This document shows, one piece after another, positions 12,474-23,526 of a DNA stretch of 64,000 nt. A program made the position numbers and the translations under genes. Where the stretch lies: contig NC_134035.1 of assembly GCF_964204645.1 (NCBI RefSeq), forward strand, positions 12,009,951 through 12,073,950, written 5' to 3'. Source of the stretch: Tubulanus polymorphus (taxonomy: Eukaryota > Nemertea > Palaeonemertea > Tubulaniformes > Tubulanidae). Every line of letters begins with the position of its first letter. The stretch's first letter is position 1. Below the pieces are notes generated by a model that made no database searches, had not been told where the DNA came from, and saw only the letters and a list, made by a program, of their open reading frames with translations.

Positions 12474-15400
12474 ATGCCAATTCAAACGCCTTTAAGCGCG
12501 GAAGTAACGACGAAAACGATTCGCGAAGGAAACAAAAGATCGATAATTACCGAAACTAAAACCACAGGAATTGACGAGACTGGAGAGAAAATCATCGAAG
12601 TGGTGACGGAAACGAGGACGGAAGAAATCGAGCCAGACGACCCGGAATACGAGCACGAAACGGCCGGTCAATCATCGTCATCAGATAATGAGAACGATGA
12701 AGTGAAGGAGGAACGAGCGCACACTGCGGAATCGGTGCCGTCCACCATCGTGGATGACTCGAAGGTAGGGAGCACCACCCCTCCGATATATCGAGATTTG
12801 AAACCTGACGCTAGTTAAAACTTCAGTTCACAGGTTTGAAGCAATTAAAGTTCTGATTGATTAACGGGTTTCGGACGAAGTCTTCGTTTTGGCCCGCTTC
12901 ACATTGTGGTGTTTTGCACTGGTCATTATAGAAAACAAGAACTAGAGCTAGATAATCGTTGGTACAGTACCATTGCAATTGTTTAAATCATCATTAAAAA
13001 ACAAATTTGAAAGATTCTAGATTTAAAATGTTCTAAACAGGTTTGTTAAACACAATTTATATTGTCTTGCGCACATGATAAAACAGAGCTGATATGATAC
13101 TATTAGAGCTTACAGAATAGTAAACAAATATCATTTAATCGTCAAAAAGTGTTCTCTAAAAACCATAGATTGAATTGCGCACAAGCTCAGTTGAGCCGGG
13201 AGATTTGAGATGAAGGTAGCTTCAGTAAATTAATGTAATAAAATCTGGTAGGCTAGTTGGTGACCACGGCAGGGCACTCATTGGGCACCGCCACGGCCGG
13301 CCAAAATTTAGGGCCCAATCAAATGCTTGTTTAGAATTTTTTGCATATGCTGTCTTACCCAGAGGAGGAGTTTTATTTATTCGAAAATTGTGGAATGCTG
13401 CAAAGCGTTTCGAATTAATAAAACCATGCTCTGCGGGCCTTCAATGAGGTTCTTGGCCCATTCTCTGGTAGGAAAAATAATGACGTGTATCGACCCGCCC
13501 CAGTAAACTCATTTGCTTGGTGCTGCCATCTCTGCCCCATTTACTCAATATAGACCCACAGGGCCTGATTTATCTATTTCACCGTACAGTGCTGCCACCT
13601 CTGTGCCCTTCTTACTCAACGTCGAACCTCAATGTTTGATCACATGATCTGTCATTCGGCTCCCATTTTGTCTTGAACCAGGAAGTGGTAGGCGTTAAGT
13701 CGCAACAGAAACGAGCAAAACCCATTAAACACAGCGTCAATTTGTCTAATTACAGGCGAAGAAAATGAGCGAAGTAGAATTACCGGCTGATGCGCCCAGA
13801 CCGAGACAGTGTACACTCCGAAAATGGCCGGATTTCAACGGCTACGGATTTAATTTACACGCCGAAAAACAGAAAGTCGGTCAGTTTATCGGTAAAGTCG
13901 ACGACGAATCGCCGGCTTTCTACGCCGGTTTGAGACAAGGCGACCGAATCGTCGAAGTGAATAACACGAACGTCTGCAATGAAACACATTCTCAGGTCGT
14001 TGACCGCGTGCGTAAATGCGGCGATCAAGTATCAATGTTGGTAGTCGACGTGGAAACGGATAAATATTACGACGTGCGAGGCTTGACCGTCAGTAGTACG
14101 TGGCCAAATGTGGAATATCACGAAACGCCGATTCCAAGACCAGGTAAGAGATTGATGATAGGTCCTATGCACGATGATGAGTTTGATTCCATTATATTTA
14201 GTTTATTTACAGCTAGGGGGAGCTGTGTGTAAGACCCGCAGCGACTGTAGTTTCAAAGGTGTCCCTGATGGTTCCTAACCATAACCCTAGTCCCTCGTAA
14301 TGCTAGGCCGCATAGTGAGAAGGTCACCTAAACTGCAGTTAGACTCAAGACCCTTCACCCCCTTCCCTCATGAAACTCTACTGCTACAAGTTCCTAGATT
14401 TGATTTTACTAAGATGGTCTTGGACTGGTCCCAAAACTAAGCCTTGTCCCTGCAACAGAAGCCAGACCTAGTAGGTGCACAGTCATGAGGTTATTGGTTC
14501 GAAAGATGGCCATTTTAATCTAAAGATTGGTCTTTAAGTTGTTAGATTAGTTGTAGAACCAAGTTTGGCCCAGGAGCCTAAGCTCATCTATCCTCACCAT
14601 CCTGGTCTATGAAGCCTTTTTTCTGCATATATAATTTGCAATGTTCTTCTCTTCTTGAAGCAGAACTGTTGTCTCTCTTTTCATATGGCTTCACAAAGGA
14701 GAGGAAGGCTTCATATATCCAGTTTCATATGGCTGCGGTATAAGATGTCGAGTTCTATGATGCAATTTTTTTTATTTCACTGGTTTCCGATATTGGGTTC
14801 ATATAAACTGAAGGTCTGCGCAGGAATATGCAATGTGTTTCCTCCACTCAATATATGCCATCAAATATTGTTCAGCTGTAGAACTGAGCCAACATCAGCT
14901 CTAGAGAGCTGCGCATGTGGCATCTCAAACCTCACAAGCACGTCAAGTCAATACCACTTGGCTACAAGTTGTTGCTGGGTCAATTCCAAGGTTTGACAAA
15001 ATCAATCTGCGCCATGAGCTTGAAATTATAAGTTTAAGGGTCCGTGATTTGGGTAGGCCAATTTTTACTCTAACTCACGGTTTATCTCAATTATTTGGAA
15101 GTTTCGAACACAGTTTACTCATTTGTGACTTAAATCCAAAACTAGTCTTAAGTTGTTAGATTGCCTGTAGAATCAAGACTGGTCATAAACTACTGGTTCT
15201 AAATCTTAGATTTAAGCAGTTAGGTCTGTTTGATTTAGGATAGGCCGACTACTGAATCGGCCTATCCTTGTCGAAACGAGTCCCCGAGAAGTATTCTTTA
15301 CACTAGTTGAAAGTCCAGGTATTGTTTAGTTACTAGTGTTTGTTCATGTATATATTAGTCACAGATCCGTATACTATATATATACACCACCCTCGTGTAA

Positions 15401-18400
15401 AAATGCCAGTGAGTTTATACGACACTATTGAGTTATTAGTCGATATTTGACCCGCCCCTCGTGTCGCGCGCATATTCTATTCTCCGCGGTGAAAGTATTT
15501 TCTAATGCATTGTATGCATATCTAAAATGTAGGAATGTTGACTGTGGAATGTTGACAGGGTACACACAACACAGTCTATAGACGCTCGAAATGCGTTGTG
15601 ACTAAATCGTGATATCGATTGCGCATATTGAAAACTAAAGTCCTGTTCATAGTCACTAAGTGTCGTAGTATAAGTATATTGTATAATGATTAGTTCCCGG
15701 AATCTACCTACGCTGTTGTGTATGAATGCGCTCTGTTATATTTTTATTGCTGCTGGCATTATAATGAATAATTTAAAGAAATATCTCCGACATCGCGAGG
15801 CGCTCTCTCATTCATATAGTAGTATTCAATAAAGTATGCAGTTATTATCTACGATAACAAGTGAATATGTTTACAAATTTCTAGCGTCGTTCTGTTTATT
15901 CGTTTTAGGCCCCACTCCTCCAAATATTGAGTCTTCAATGGCTAAATGTTCTCTTGCAAATAGTGCCGCCCCTAGCTATGAGAGCATAGCCCGTAGAATT
16001 AGCTGGAATGGATCAGATGTACCCCGAGCTGATGGAAGAATGACCTTTTCTTTACCATCTTATGTCTTCAATAATTACAACATGTATGATTTTTAACATA
16101 CCTCGTCTAAGTTCGACAAGATGGGACCTGAAACAATTCGGCCTTGTCCCGGGGCTATGAAGTTGAAGTCATTGATTGGAAAAATATGAGGAAATCAGAA
16201 AATGATTTAGTTTCTGTCCACGTTTGATGGGTGAATAGTCCTGAGTTAGGTGAGATTTACTTTATATCATCGGTCCAGATGCGACGGTTGTGAAAGTCGG
16301 ACCTGAAAAAACCCACGCAGACCATAAAGAAAGCTCCGAGAGTAGTTTGACATATATTGACTCAATTGCTTTCAACTTTTCTAAACGGCTTTTCTTTCTT
16401 ATTGTGGGTTTTTCTTCAATTCAAATATAGACAGTCAATAGTAACCATGGACAGACCTCTTTTACTGTTGGTTTATTATAGAGTTTTTTCAGAGTTATAT
16501 GAGTTTCAGAAAGTTTGTTTTTTTTTTCAATGTGTGCCCTTGTGACTGCTAGCCATGCCAGTCGCCATGAGTCGCTTATCCTTTATTTTCTGTTCCCAGT
16601 CGCAATTGACTTGCATAGCTCTTTCAACTGACAGAGACTGACTATCGTATCACATTGGACCTCTGCCTGCTTGGAGCCAGTTGCAAGAAGTCGCGAGTTG
16701 GCCTCCATCCGCCTTTAAATTACCAAGTTGGCCACACCTACCTGGAAGTCACGGAATAGTCGGAATTTTTTTGTGAAAAAGTTAAAATTCAGGGATATTT
16801 GTTGAGATTGCTAGCTCGCGCGTAAAATCAAACAGTTTCCATCTATGTTTTACGTATTTGACTGTGTTAATTGACTGGATTCTTTACAGGTCAAGTTAGG
16901 GAAAACAACGCGCATGTCAGGGAATAGTCGCCCTGATAACGTACATTCTATATTTATTTTGTTACAATGCTGAGTTGATTTCTTTAGGCCAAGATATTGA
17001 CGCTGATAATATAGTAGCTGATAATATAGTAGCTGCAGCGGTAGCTGTCGAAGTAAAAGCGGACATCTCATCCGAGCCGGAAGAACAAATTGAAACCGTA
17101 GTCGTAGCAACTGAATCGGAGGTTATTGAAGCCGAGCCGATTGTTGATGATGAGCCGGAATGTATAGTCATCGCCGTTAATGAGGATAAAACGGTAACGA
17201 CTGTCACCGAGTCGCAGCATCACGTCGCCGACGACAAAGACGACAACGACGACCAGGAAACGACTACGGTTACTACGGTTATAACCACGACAACGGTCGT
17301 CGAGGAAGTGAAACACGCGGAAGTGGAAGTGGACGGTAGAGGAATTTAAGACTTATCAGTAGAATTATCATCGATTAACCCTTTAACATCTGTTTTTAAC
17401 AGGAACACCTGCACAGGAGAGGAACCCGGTTTCAGAGACTTCAGTTTCTATTTGTTCCTACTGTGGTAAGGTCACGATAAAAAACAAACAGGTTCAAAAC
17501 ATTGGCTGTTAAATATCGGATCTGATAACAGAGGAACTAATTGATTTTACTCAAGTCTATGAAGCCAGTTCCTCGCGAGAAAGCACTTCGTAATTGGTAA
17601 CACAATGATTGATTTGTAATTCTCTCTCAGGTTTCAGGTGGTCATTACAGCGTTATTGTAGTGTACATGCATGTTTCTAACTAATAACTACATGATTTAC
17701 ATTGCGGTTTAAGGTTTTAGAATAACAGAATTAATTAATATCATACAAGGAACCGATTCCATAATCCTGGTTGTAGATAGTAGTCTTGGTGACTATCATC
17801 GAGAGAAACCCACAATATCAATTTAAACAACTGCTATTCCACCTTGAAGGTATCAAATAAACTCTAGAGATGGGTTGTCGGATTAAGAAAAAAAATAGCA
17901 GTTGTTGTACTTGATATTGGTTTCAATGATATCCATATAGTTCTGGGTTTAAGAGTTCTTCGCATATGAACTAAACTTACAATTATGGAACTTACTTTCT
18001 AAAATCTCTAATCCAAAGTTTATGTAGTTGATGATGTACCTGATCATCATGATAAATGCATTTATTAGTTACCAAATAACATTCTATCATCGACAATAAA
18101 GATCTGCTTATAGTTTTAGAGTCGAATTCTACTTTTTTGACCCTCGTACTTTCTAACCCGGGTCCTGTTATCGATCGGGGGTCCTGTAACCGCCAGGCGG
18201 GGGAGGGGTGACGAGATTGTCCCCAGTGATGCTCGCGTTGTGCTGTATCAGGACACAGTGTTATTGTATATTTAACAGAAGCAGTAGTAGTTGATGACGA
18301 TGATGAATCACCCGTCAAACCTGAATATGATGATGGCGAGGATAATGTCGATAATGACAATACTGGTATATGAAATATTAATAACCGTATCAGTCTCCCC

Positions 18401-21400
18401 TCTCCCCTCCCTCAGATACTACTGTTACCTGTTTAATTATTATTATATAACATTAATTAAGCACGCTACACCACGTCTTGCACACGGGTGATTGGAAACA
18501 GTCACGCAACGTTCATCATCGTTGAATGCCTTTTATTGCAGAAAACATGGTTCATATTATATTTTGAGTTTTGTTTTTGATCTTAAAATAGGGATTGTCC
18601 CCATTATTAATTTATTTGGCTGGTAAATTTTGTTTGATTTTTCGATTGAGTGTCCCTTACAGACCCACCACACCTGCCGGGAGCGAAACAGGGGGTTGTT
18701 TTTACAGCAATAGCGAAGCCAGCAGGGGCTGCAGTCACTCAAATGTTGGTTAACCAGGGAATAGATGACGTAGTGACAATTAAACATTGTTACTATCCAC
18801 CGGATATAACCAACTTTTGAGCAACTGACCCCAGATTCTTACTTAACGCATCGTAACGAGTACTAGAGGCCTTCGTAAAGTAATATCACCAATTTGAAGC
18901 CTCCTCTGTCATAAAAGCAAGTTCAAGTCTGAGAAGTGGCTCAGTTTTTAACTCGCTCCCATCTGCACTTTATTAATGGTCCGATAATTTCATTCTTACA
19001 TCAGAATTAAGGACTGAGTGGCGATAAGTTTCGCTTGAGCAAAAGTCTGTAGCTATTTGTCACATTTGTGGAATTTATTTGAACAATGTGTTTAATTTGT
19101 AAGACTACCGAAGTAGCGAACAGCAAACTGTTACAACCTCGATTCAAGTGGTTTTTGTTGTCGTATTCTGATTTATGCCGATCATTGATTTTACGAATCA
19201 CTTCTCAACAAATATAGAATGAACGAATAGTAAATAAACTGTGATTTAATTCCCTCTAATGGTGGTTAGTAGTTTATATAGCACAGTAGAAGTAGTAGTT
19301 TTATGGCGTCCACAATTCTATAATTAGCTTTGATTAATGTCAGATATAAACTAATTTGGGTGGAGACTCACTAATCACTAATGATCCCTGATTTATTAAC
19401 TAAAGCCTTTATAGCAGTGACTGCTAAAAGAGTAAAACCGATTCCTTGTTCACTTATTTGAAGGTCATTGAGAACGAATGTTTAAAACAAGTAGTATCAG
19501 ACCAAAAACATTGATACTTGTACATTTGTTATTGGACGTACAACATTTAGACTGGGCCTTAGTCGGTACCAGTTAGAAAAACCTTCTACAAGGGCAGATC
19601 CAGAGGCAAATTATGAAGCATTTGTCGCATCCGAAAGGGGCACTTTGATATGCCATAAGGCACTATTAGGTGTACCATACTGAGGGGCTAATTTTGAAGA
19701 ACTTGTCACATCTAAGGGCAATTGAAATGTACTAGTTATCTTCGTCGACAAAATATAATGGGCCAAATTTTTATGGACTCTTACAAGTCTCATAAGTGCC
19801 CCTGGATCCACCTCTATTCTATCCTTGATTCTCGTCCAATATTCACGAGATACTAGCTGTCCCAAAGCTACCGAATAAGGCGCAGAGTTTACGACTCATT
19901 TAGACCAGTCTCCCAGCTCCATTCAATGCTGTATTTTTTAACGTCTGTTTTCAGGAAGCGACGAGTTGTTGAACGGCGAGGCTGATATTGTTAGTGAATC
20001 AACGGAGGTTGTGGAATCAGTGGCGCCACCTGAACGCGAACCTACACCCCCTCCACCGGCTTATGAACACGTCAACAATGAAGTCACTGAATCTGTTGTA
20101 GTCGCGACCACTGTTACTAAAAAGGTAATTGAAGACATTCACTCAGAACACGATTGATAAAACACTATATCCGTGTTGACGGGGCGATGTAGAGAGAATC
20201 CCACAATTATAACGAAAAAGTCCGAAAATGTTACTTCGAGATAGTAGTTTATTTCAACGTTTCGACTATTTCATTATTCCTGAAGATGACTATTAGGATA
20301 TAGTTGAAACGTTGAATTAACTGCGCTAGCTCAAGGAATACAGTATTCCTGAAGATGACTATTAGGATATAGTCGAAACGTTGAAATAAACTACACTAGC
20401 TCAAGGAATACAGTATTCCTGAAGATGACTATTAGTAAATAGTCGAAACGTTGAAATAAACTACACTAGCTCAAGGGATACAGTATTCCTGAAGATGACT
20501 ATTAGGATATAGTCGAAACGTTGAATGAACTGCACTAGCTCAAGGAATACAGTATTCCTGAAGATGACTATTAGTAAATAGTCGAAACGTTGAATAAACT
20601 ACACTAGCTCAAGGAATACAGTATTCCTGAAGATGACTATTAGGATATAGTCGAAACGTTGAAATAAACTACACTAGCTGAAGGAATACAGTATTCCTGA
20701 AGATGACTATTAGGATATAGTCGAAACGTTGAAATAAACTACACTAGCTCAAGGGATACAGTATTCCTGAAGATGACTATTAGGATATAGTCGAAACGTT
20801 GAATGAACTGCACTAGCTCAAGGAATACAGTATTCCTGAAGATGACTATTAGTAAATAGTCGAAACGTTGAAATAAACTACACTAGCTCAAGGAATACAG
20901 TATTCCTGAAGATGACTATTAGTAAATAGTCGAAACGTTGAAATAAACTACACTAGCTCAAGGGATACAGTATTCCTGAAGATGACTATTAGGATATAGT
21001 CGAAACGTTGAAATAAACTACTATCTCAAAGTTACATTTTCGGACTTTTTCGTTATAATTGTGGGATTCTTTCTACATTCACTCAGAACATCAGTTAATT
21101 AACGTTAAGACAGGTCTACTGCTGTGTGGGTTTATTAGAATCATGAGCTTTCACTACTGGGTGCATATTAGGTTTGTCACGTGAACAAGGGCTGGTATTT
21201 CTAATTCAATCTAGTTCTCCTCCTAGTGGTATTCACATTTACTGGTTAACATGGTCCTCTACCAACTCATCCAGTGACGAGTTAGATATTTGTAGAACTG
21301 GTGAAAGTGAAAAAACTTATTCTGTTGTTGGTAAAGACACAATATTCAATTCATTATTATACGAATCCTTCATACAAAAGATTGTAAGCTGGTTTTATTG

Positions 21401-22932
21401 GCTGAGTATTACACTATTAAAGTTAATCATAATCTTGGTTAATCCTTTTAAACGATAAGTGCGGCTCGTTTTGTTGTCAGGTTATTGACAACCATCAGTT
21501 CAACAATAATCGCTAAATAAGACTTATGTCTGAATTAGTTGTTTACATTCCCTGTCGACTAAGTTTCAGTTCAGCCATCATTGCCACTATGAAATATCTC
21601 ATAGTTCCGGTTCCGCTATCATTGCCACTATGAGATATCTCATAGTTCCGGTTCAGCCATCATTGCAACTATGAAATATCTCATAGTTCCGGTTCCGCTA
21701 TCATTGCCACTATGAGATATCTCATAGTTCCGGTTCAGCCATCATTGCCACTATGAAATATCTCATAGTTCGGGTTCCGCTATCATTGCCACTATGAGAT
21801 ATCTCATAGTTTCAGTTCAGCCATCATTGCCACTATGAAATATCTCATAGTTCCGGTTCCGCTATCATTGCCACTATGAGATATCTCATAGTTCCGGTTC
21901 AGCCATCATTGCAACTATGAAATATCTCATAGTTCCGGTTCCGCTATCATTGCCACTATGAGATATCTCATAGTTCCGGTTCAGCCATCATTGCCACTAT
22001 GAAATATCTCATAGTTCGGGTTCCGCTATCATTGCCACTATGAGATATCTCATAGTTTCAGTTCAGCCATCATTGCCAGTATGAGATATCTCATAGTTTC
22101 AGTTCAGCCATCATTGCCACTATGAAATGTCTCATAGTTCCGGTTCCGCTATCATTGCCACTATGAGATATCTCATAGTTTCAGTTCAGCCATCATTGCC
22201 ACTATGAGATATCTCATATTTTCAGTTCTGCCATCATTGCTACTATGAGATATCTCATAGTTTCAGTTCAGCCATCATTGCCACTATGAGATATCTCATA
22301 GTTTCAGTTCTGCCATCATTGCTACTATGAGATATCTCATAGTTTCAGTTCTGCCATCATTGCTACTATGAGATATCTCACCTTAGAGACATCTCATAGT
22401 TCCGGTTCTGCTATCATTGCAAGAGATATGCTTTCAAAGTTCATTGCCAAATTCATTAAGTTATCTTGTAGCTGATCATTCTTAATCACCTTTTGATATT
22501 TGCACTCTAGTGACCTGAATGGTACAGTTTCTGATTGGCTGGCAATGAAAACAAACTCCGCTTCATTCTCAATGCTCATCGGTCAATTTTGGCTGACTTT
22601 TTGATAGCTGTATAGCCGTACTTGTCGATGATTAATTTCAATGATTCGGTAATTTGCAGGACGAGGAAGAGCCACGAGTGCCGACTCCCGAACCAGAAAC
22701 CAAACAACCGGAATCGACCGTCATCGTTCAAACTACGACCACGACCGTCGTCGAGTCAACGCCGCCATCTATTGTCAATAACGAAAACCAAGCGAAAACC
22801 AACGGCAACGTGGACATGTTGAGCATGAGCGCCAAGGAATATCAGGAATATTTGAGGGCGCACCGCAAAGGCGACGCTCGGCACCGAGCGGCGAATTTCA
22901 AAGAGAAAAAAGATATGTTCGATCATTTGTAA
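12474..22932 (+). CDS. NHERF-like single-PDZ scaffold with ERM-binding-type C-terminus
   Basis: Exons 12474-12764, 13756-14143, 16988-17335, 19955-20124 and 22660-22932 join in phase to 489 residues. Residues about 113-196 form a PDZ domain with the carboxylate-binding loop GYGF, GQFIGKVDDESPA and GDRIVEVN, closest in style to NHERF/EBP50 PDZ domains (also LHAEK and ETHSQVV). The other exons are acidic and Thr/Val-rich. The C-terminus NFKEKKDMFDHL resembles the NHERF ezrin-binding helix (KK-x-L-F-x-x-L), and its last residues could also be a PDZ ligand. Such proteins link membrane transporters to cortical actin through ERM proteins. Vertebrate NHERF1/2 have two PDZ domains; only one is seen here. 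Stopping at the first in-frame stop after exon 1 (12818) or starting at Met 13765 would give alternative products. Confidence 0.8.
13756..14143 (+). CDS. PDZ-domain exon of the NHERF-like gene
   Basis: Acceptor TTACAG at 13750-13755; donor CCAG|GTAAGA at 14144. It contains a complete PDZ fold: RQCTLRKW (first strand), GYGFNLH (binding loop), the strand GQFIGKV, the helix region SPAFYAGL, GDRIVEVN, helix 2 ETHSQVVDRVRKC and the final strand SMLVVDV. The His in helix 2 (ETHSQVV) marks a class I ligand preference in the NHERF family. The exon leaves phase 1, matching every downstream alternative found. Confidence 0.88.
14144..15908. other. PDZ gene intron; decayed repeats, no exon recognised
   Basis: It holds decayed fragments of the AGTCTTAAGTTGTTAGATT element family (about 14500-14580 and 15120-15230). 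Open frames at 14655-14996 and 14917-15159 overlap in different frames and show no family motifs. Confidence 0.5.
15909..16096 (+). CDS. Candidate alternative last exon of the PDZ gene ending in -NMYDF
   Basis: The acceptor is CGTTTTAG|GC, and two bases complete the Gly codon left by the PDZ exon. It runs in frame for 62 codons (PTPPNIESSMAKC at the start) to a TAA at 16094-16096. The terminal residues Met-Tyr-Asp-Phe are a hydrophobic PDZ-ligand-like tail. Use of this exon would give a short isoform (about 289 residues) without the ERM-binding tail. No canonical AATAAA is visible just downstream, which lowers confidence. Confidence 0.5.
16988..17335 (+). CDS. PDZ gene exon 3: acidic, Thr/Val-repeat exon
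   Basis: Acceptor TCTTTAG, donor GGACG|GTAGAG; phase 1 in and 1 out, 348 nt. It encodes internal near-repeats (ADNIVADNIVA; TTTVTTVITTTTVVEEV) and many Glu/Asp. The long minus-strand open frames across this exon are shadows of its repetitive codons. If the donor is missed, translation ends four codons later, at 17349. Confidence 0.72.
17403..17465 (+). CDS. Candidate 63-nt cassette exon of the PDZ gene
   Basis: Acceptor TTTTTAACAG, donor TGTG|GTAAGG; phase 1 in and 1 out with no stop, so it can be included between exons 3 and 4. It adds 21 residues beginning TPAQERNPVSETS and ending with two Cys (C-S-Y-C). Supported only by splice-site and frame consistency. Confidence 0.45.
18279..18365 (+). 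CDS. Candidate 87-nt acidic cassette exon of the PDZ gene
   Basis: Acceptor TATATTTAACAG, donor ACTG|GTATAT; phase 1 in and 1 out, no stop. It encodes 29 residues, strongly acidic (VVVDDDDESPVKPEYDDGED), matching the composition of the neighbouring exons. Inferred from sequence only. Confidence 0.5.
19955..20124 (+). CDS. PDZ gene exon 4
   Basis: Acceptor TGTTTTCAG, donor AAAAAG|GTAATT. It enters in phase 1 and leaves in phase 0. It encodes a Pro-rich stretch (PPEREPTPPPPAYEHV, containing a PPxY-type PPAY motif that could bind WW domains) and another ESVVVATTVTKK module. Reading through the donor gives ten more codons to a stop at 20155-20157, just where a foldback element is inserted. Confidence 0.72.
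20151..21074. mobile_element. Foldback element with internal 11-copy tandem amplification
   Basis: The outer arms are inverted repeats (left about 20190-20275: AATCCCACAATTATAACG...TTTCAACGTTTCGAC; right about 20990-21070, its complement). Between them lie 11 direct repeats of 69-70 bp starting at 20276, 20345, 20415, 20485, 20554, 20623, 20693, 20763, 20832, 20902 and 20972. The element is flanked by a 16-bp direct repeat ACATTCACTCAGAACA (20135-20150 and 21075-21090), which I read as a target-site duplication. The left end carries an extra unpaired stretch with ATATCCGTGTTGACG; the right end lacks its partner. It sits in the last intron of the PDZ gene. Confidence 0.85.
21172..21458 (+). 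CDS. Candidate alternative last exon with C-terminal membrane anchor
   Basis: The open frame is entered through an AG at 21170-21171, giving two bases (GT) that complete a phase-1 Gly codon. The exon therefore fits any of the phase-1 donors upstream. It encodes about 95 residues: a Ser-rich region, DELDICRTGESEK, then a hydrophobic helix (WFYWLSITLLKLIIILV) followed by NPFKR and the stop. That is the layout of a tail-anchored protein. The polypyrimidine tract is poor and I do not recognise the sequence, so this may be an unrelated or chance frame. Confidence 0.35.
21568..22420. repeat. Palindromic 41-bp satellite with higher-order period of 246 bp
   Basis: About twenty copies of a 40-41 bp unit, each containing the near-perfect palindrome CTATGAGATATCTCATAG and CATCATTGCCA. 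Two alternating variants (GTTCAGCC and GTTCCGCT starts) form dimers. Diagnostic variants recur 246 bp apart (GCAACTATG at 21665 and 21911; TTCGGG at about 21769 and 22015), so six-unit blocks were duplicated. Located in the last intron of the PDZ gene. Confidence 0.88.
22660..22932 (+). CDS. PDZ gene last exon, ERM-binding-type C-terminus
   Basis: Acceptor AATTTGCAG, stop TAA at 22930-22932, phase 0 in. It encodes Pro/Glu- and Thr/Val-rich sequence (VIVQTTTTTVVES), then a basic amphipathic region (SAKEYQEYLRAHRKGDARHR) and the terminal KKDMFDHL. An AATAAA at 23080-23085 lies about 150 bp past the stop and is the likely poly(A) signal. Confidence 0.8.
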   Translation, partial: DEEEPRVPTPEPETKQPESTVIVQTTTTTVVESTPPSIVNNENQAKTNGNVDMLSMSAKEYQEYLRAHRKGDARHRAANFKEKKDMFDHL

Positions 22933-23079
22933 AACGCACATCGCAGCGCCCTCTTGAGGCGCAGTAATGAATTACGATCGAGCGATGTATCGCGCCGGTC
23001 CCAGTTCCACGGATCGTTTTTCAAATAAGTCGTTTTGGGAGTGGGGGATGAGTAAATAACTGAAATTCAACCAATTTCG

Positions 23080-23085
23080 AATAAA
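23080..23085 (+). terminator. Probable poly(A) signal of the PDZ gene
   Basis: AATAAA about 150 bp downstream of the stop at 22932. TG-rich sequence follows only some 85 bp further on (about 23170-23220). Confidence 0.5.
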
Positions 23086-23397
23086 ATAGAACTGAATACA
23101 TCGAGAACTGTGGAACTGGAACCTGTTATTTTCTATCAGTCATTGATTATTATTATTACCGGTATTGAGGGCTGTTGTATATTTTTATAAACTGTGGAGT
23201 CATGTGTACTGTGTCTACTGCAGCTGCATCGCTGTCAAATCAAAATATCGATATCAAATGAATGAAGCCAGATCCGCAGTTCGTAGTCGTATTGAAATTT
23301 GACTGAATTTGATTTCTTAGAAACATGATTTCTTCAATAGTTATTTAATGATACGGTCGAACGAAACTCAATGTGTGGTTTAAGAACTGGCTTCTTT

Positions 23398-23526
23398 GGC
23401 TGGTTCCATATAGGCATGCCTTAGACTTAAGACCAGTCTAAGACCATCTTAGTTCTTAAACGCAAATGTAACAACTTAAGATCAGTCTTAAGATTCACTA
23501 CAAGTCTCAACTATGGAACTGGCCCC
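23398..23526. mobile_element. GGGGCCAGTTGCA-family MITE copy
   Basis: It begins CTGGTTCCATA...GCCTTAGACTTAAGACCAGTCTAAGACC, has CAACTTAAGATCAGTCTTAAG in the middle and ends TATGGAACTGGCCCC, so its ends are inverted relative to each other. Diverged from the 3.9-4.6 kb array but plainly related. Confidence 0.65.

Noticed and set aside
16850-17316. Minus-strand open frames opposite PDZ exon 3
   Set aside because: They are produced by the repetitive Thr/Val/Asp codons of the plus-strand exon and have no splice-site or domain support.
20276-22420. Regularly spaced direct repeats resembling a CRISPR array
   Set aside because: The 70-bp and 41-bp units are contiguous without unique spacers, lie in a eukaryotic intron, and there are no cas genes.
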